Below are positions 13,364-13,457 of a stretch of DNA of 13,457 bases, one piece after another. This DNA is from CAKRJP01 sp963658085 (lineage in GTDB: Bacteria > Bacillota > Clostridia > Lachnospirales > Lachnospiraceae). Numbering within the stretch: the stretch's first letter is position 1; each line of letters starts with the position of its first letter. The notes under the pieces are model-generated. The model was not told the DNA's origin, ran no database searches, and saw only the letters and a list, made by a program, of their open reading frames with translations. The position numbers and the translations under genes are program-made. The DNA lies in assembly GCA_963658085.1 (NCBI GenBank), contig CAVKOU010000048.1:1-13457 (forward strand), written 5' to 3'.

Positions 13364-13457
13364 CTTATTGCGAAAATAATTCTGCGGGAAGTCGTTTATG
13401 ATGTAGCTACCACAATGAACCGCTTCTACGAAAAATTACACTTGGAAGACCCTCCTG
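13364..13457 (+). other. Open frame running off the window end
   Basis: After an in-frame TAG (13361-13363) the frame stays open to the end. It reads IILREVVYDVATTMNRFYEK, then LHLEDPP. An ATG lies at 13415 (MNRFYEKLHLEDPP), but no Shine-Dalgarno sequence precedes it. The peptide looks protein-like, but I do not recognise it. It could be the start of the next gene or a remnant. Confidence 0.3.

Overview
The window looks like chromosomal DNA of an anaerobic, low-to-mid G+C Firmicute, most likely a member of the Lachnospiraceae/Clostridia. The reasons are the divergent rqcH / yicC-gmk-rpoZ block running into rimO-pgsA, strong AGGAGG-type ribosome binding sites, consensus sigma-A promoters with 17-bp spacers, and a NifU-like scaffold gene paired with a GGGtGRT-family gene. 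A run of 75 N bases (10538-10612) shows that this is a scaffolded draft or metagenomic assembly.

Region 1 (1-5801) is conserved housekeeping DNA. rqcH, the tailing factor of ribosome quality control, is on the minus strand. It diverges from a plus-strand run of yicC (endoribonuclease family), gmk (guanylate kinase) and rpoZ (RNA polymerase omega), which starts at a near-perfect promoter (TTGACG-N17-TATAAT) and ends at a strong terminator at 3832-3858. rimO (ribosomal protein S12 methylthiotransferase) and pgsA (phosphatidylglycerophosphate synthase) follow. A good promoter for them is nested in the downstream arm of the rpoZ terminator. The theme is translation, RNA turnover, nucleotide supply and membrane lipid.

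Region 2 (5802-8926) starts with a degenerate 38-bp tandem repeat, then a membrane-anchored protein with a very acidic spacer and an RsiV/DUF3298-like ectodomain. Next is a tightly spaced two-gene unit: an IscU/NifU-type scaffold relative with an altered cysteine set, and a GGGtGRT protein. Their CGT-rich arginine codons suggest strong expression. Downstream, an exact consensus promoter (TTGACA-N17-TATAAT, 8835-8863) lies only about 14-20 bp before a perfect 15-bp hairpin with a U-tract (8884-8926). This predicts a tiny transcript of about 55 nt or an attenuator ahead of the transporter gene.

Region 3 (9009-10367) is one sodium-dependent amino acid transporter of the NSS/SNF family.

Region 4 (10368-13457) is accessory in character: a terminator hairpin, the assembly gap, a broken unrecognised reading frame, an SPFH/band-7 membrane protein with five 11-residue repeats, a 16-codon ORF with its own ribosome binding site, a DUF3592 membrane protein, an overlapping 28-residue membrane peptide with a TTG start, a charged coiled-coil protein, and an open frame running off the end. 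No CRISPR array, tRNA, rRNA or complete insertion sequence was seen.
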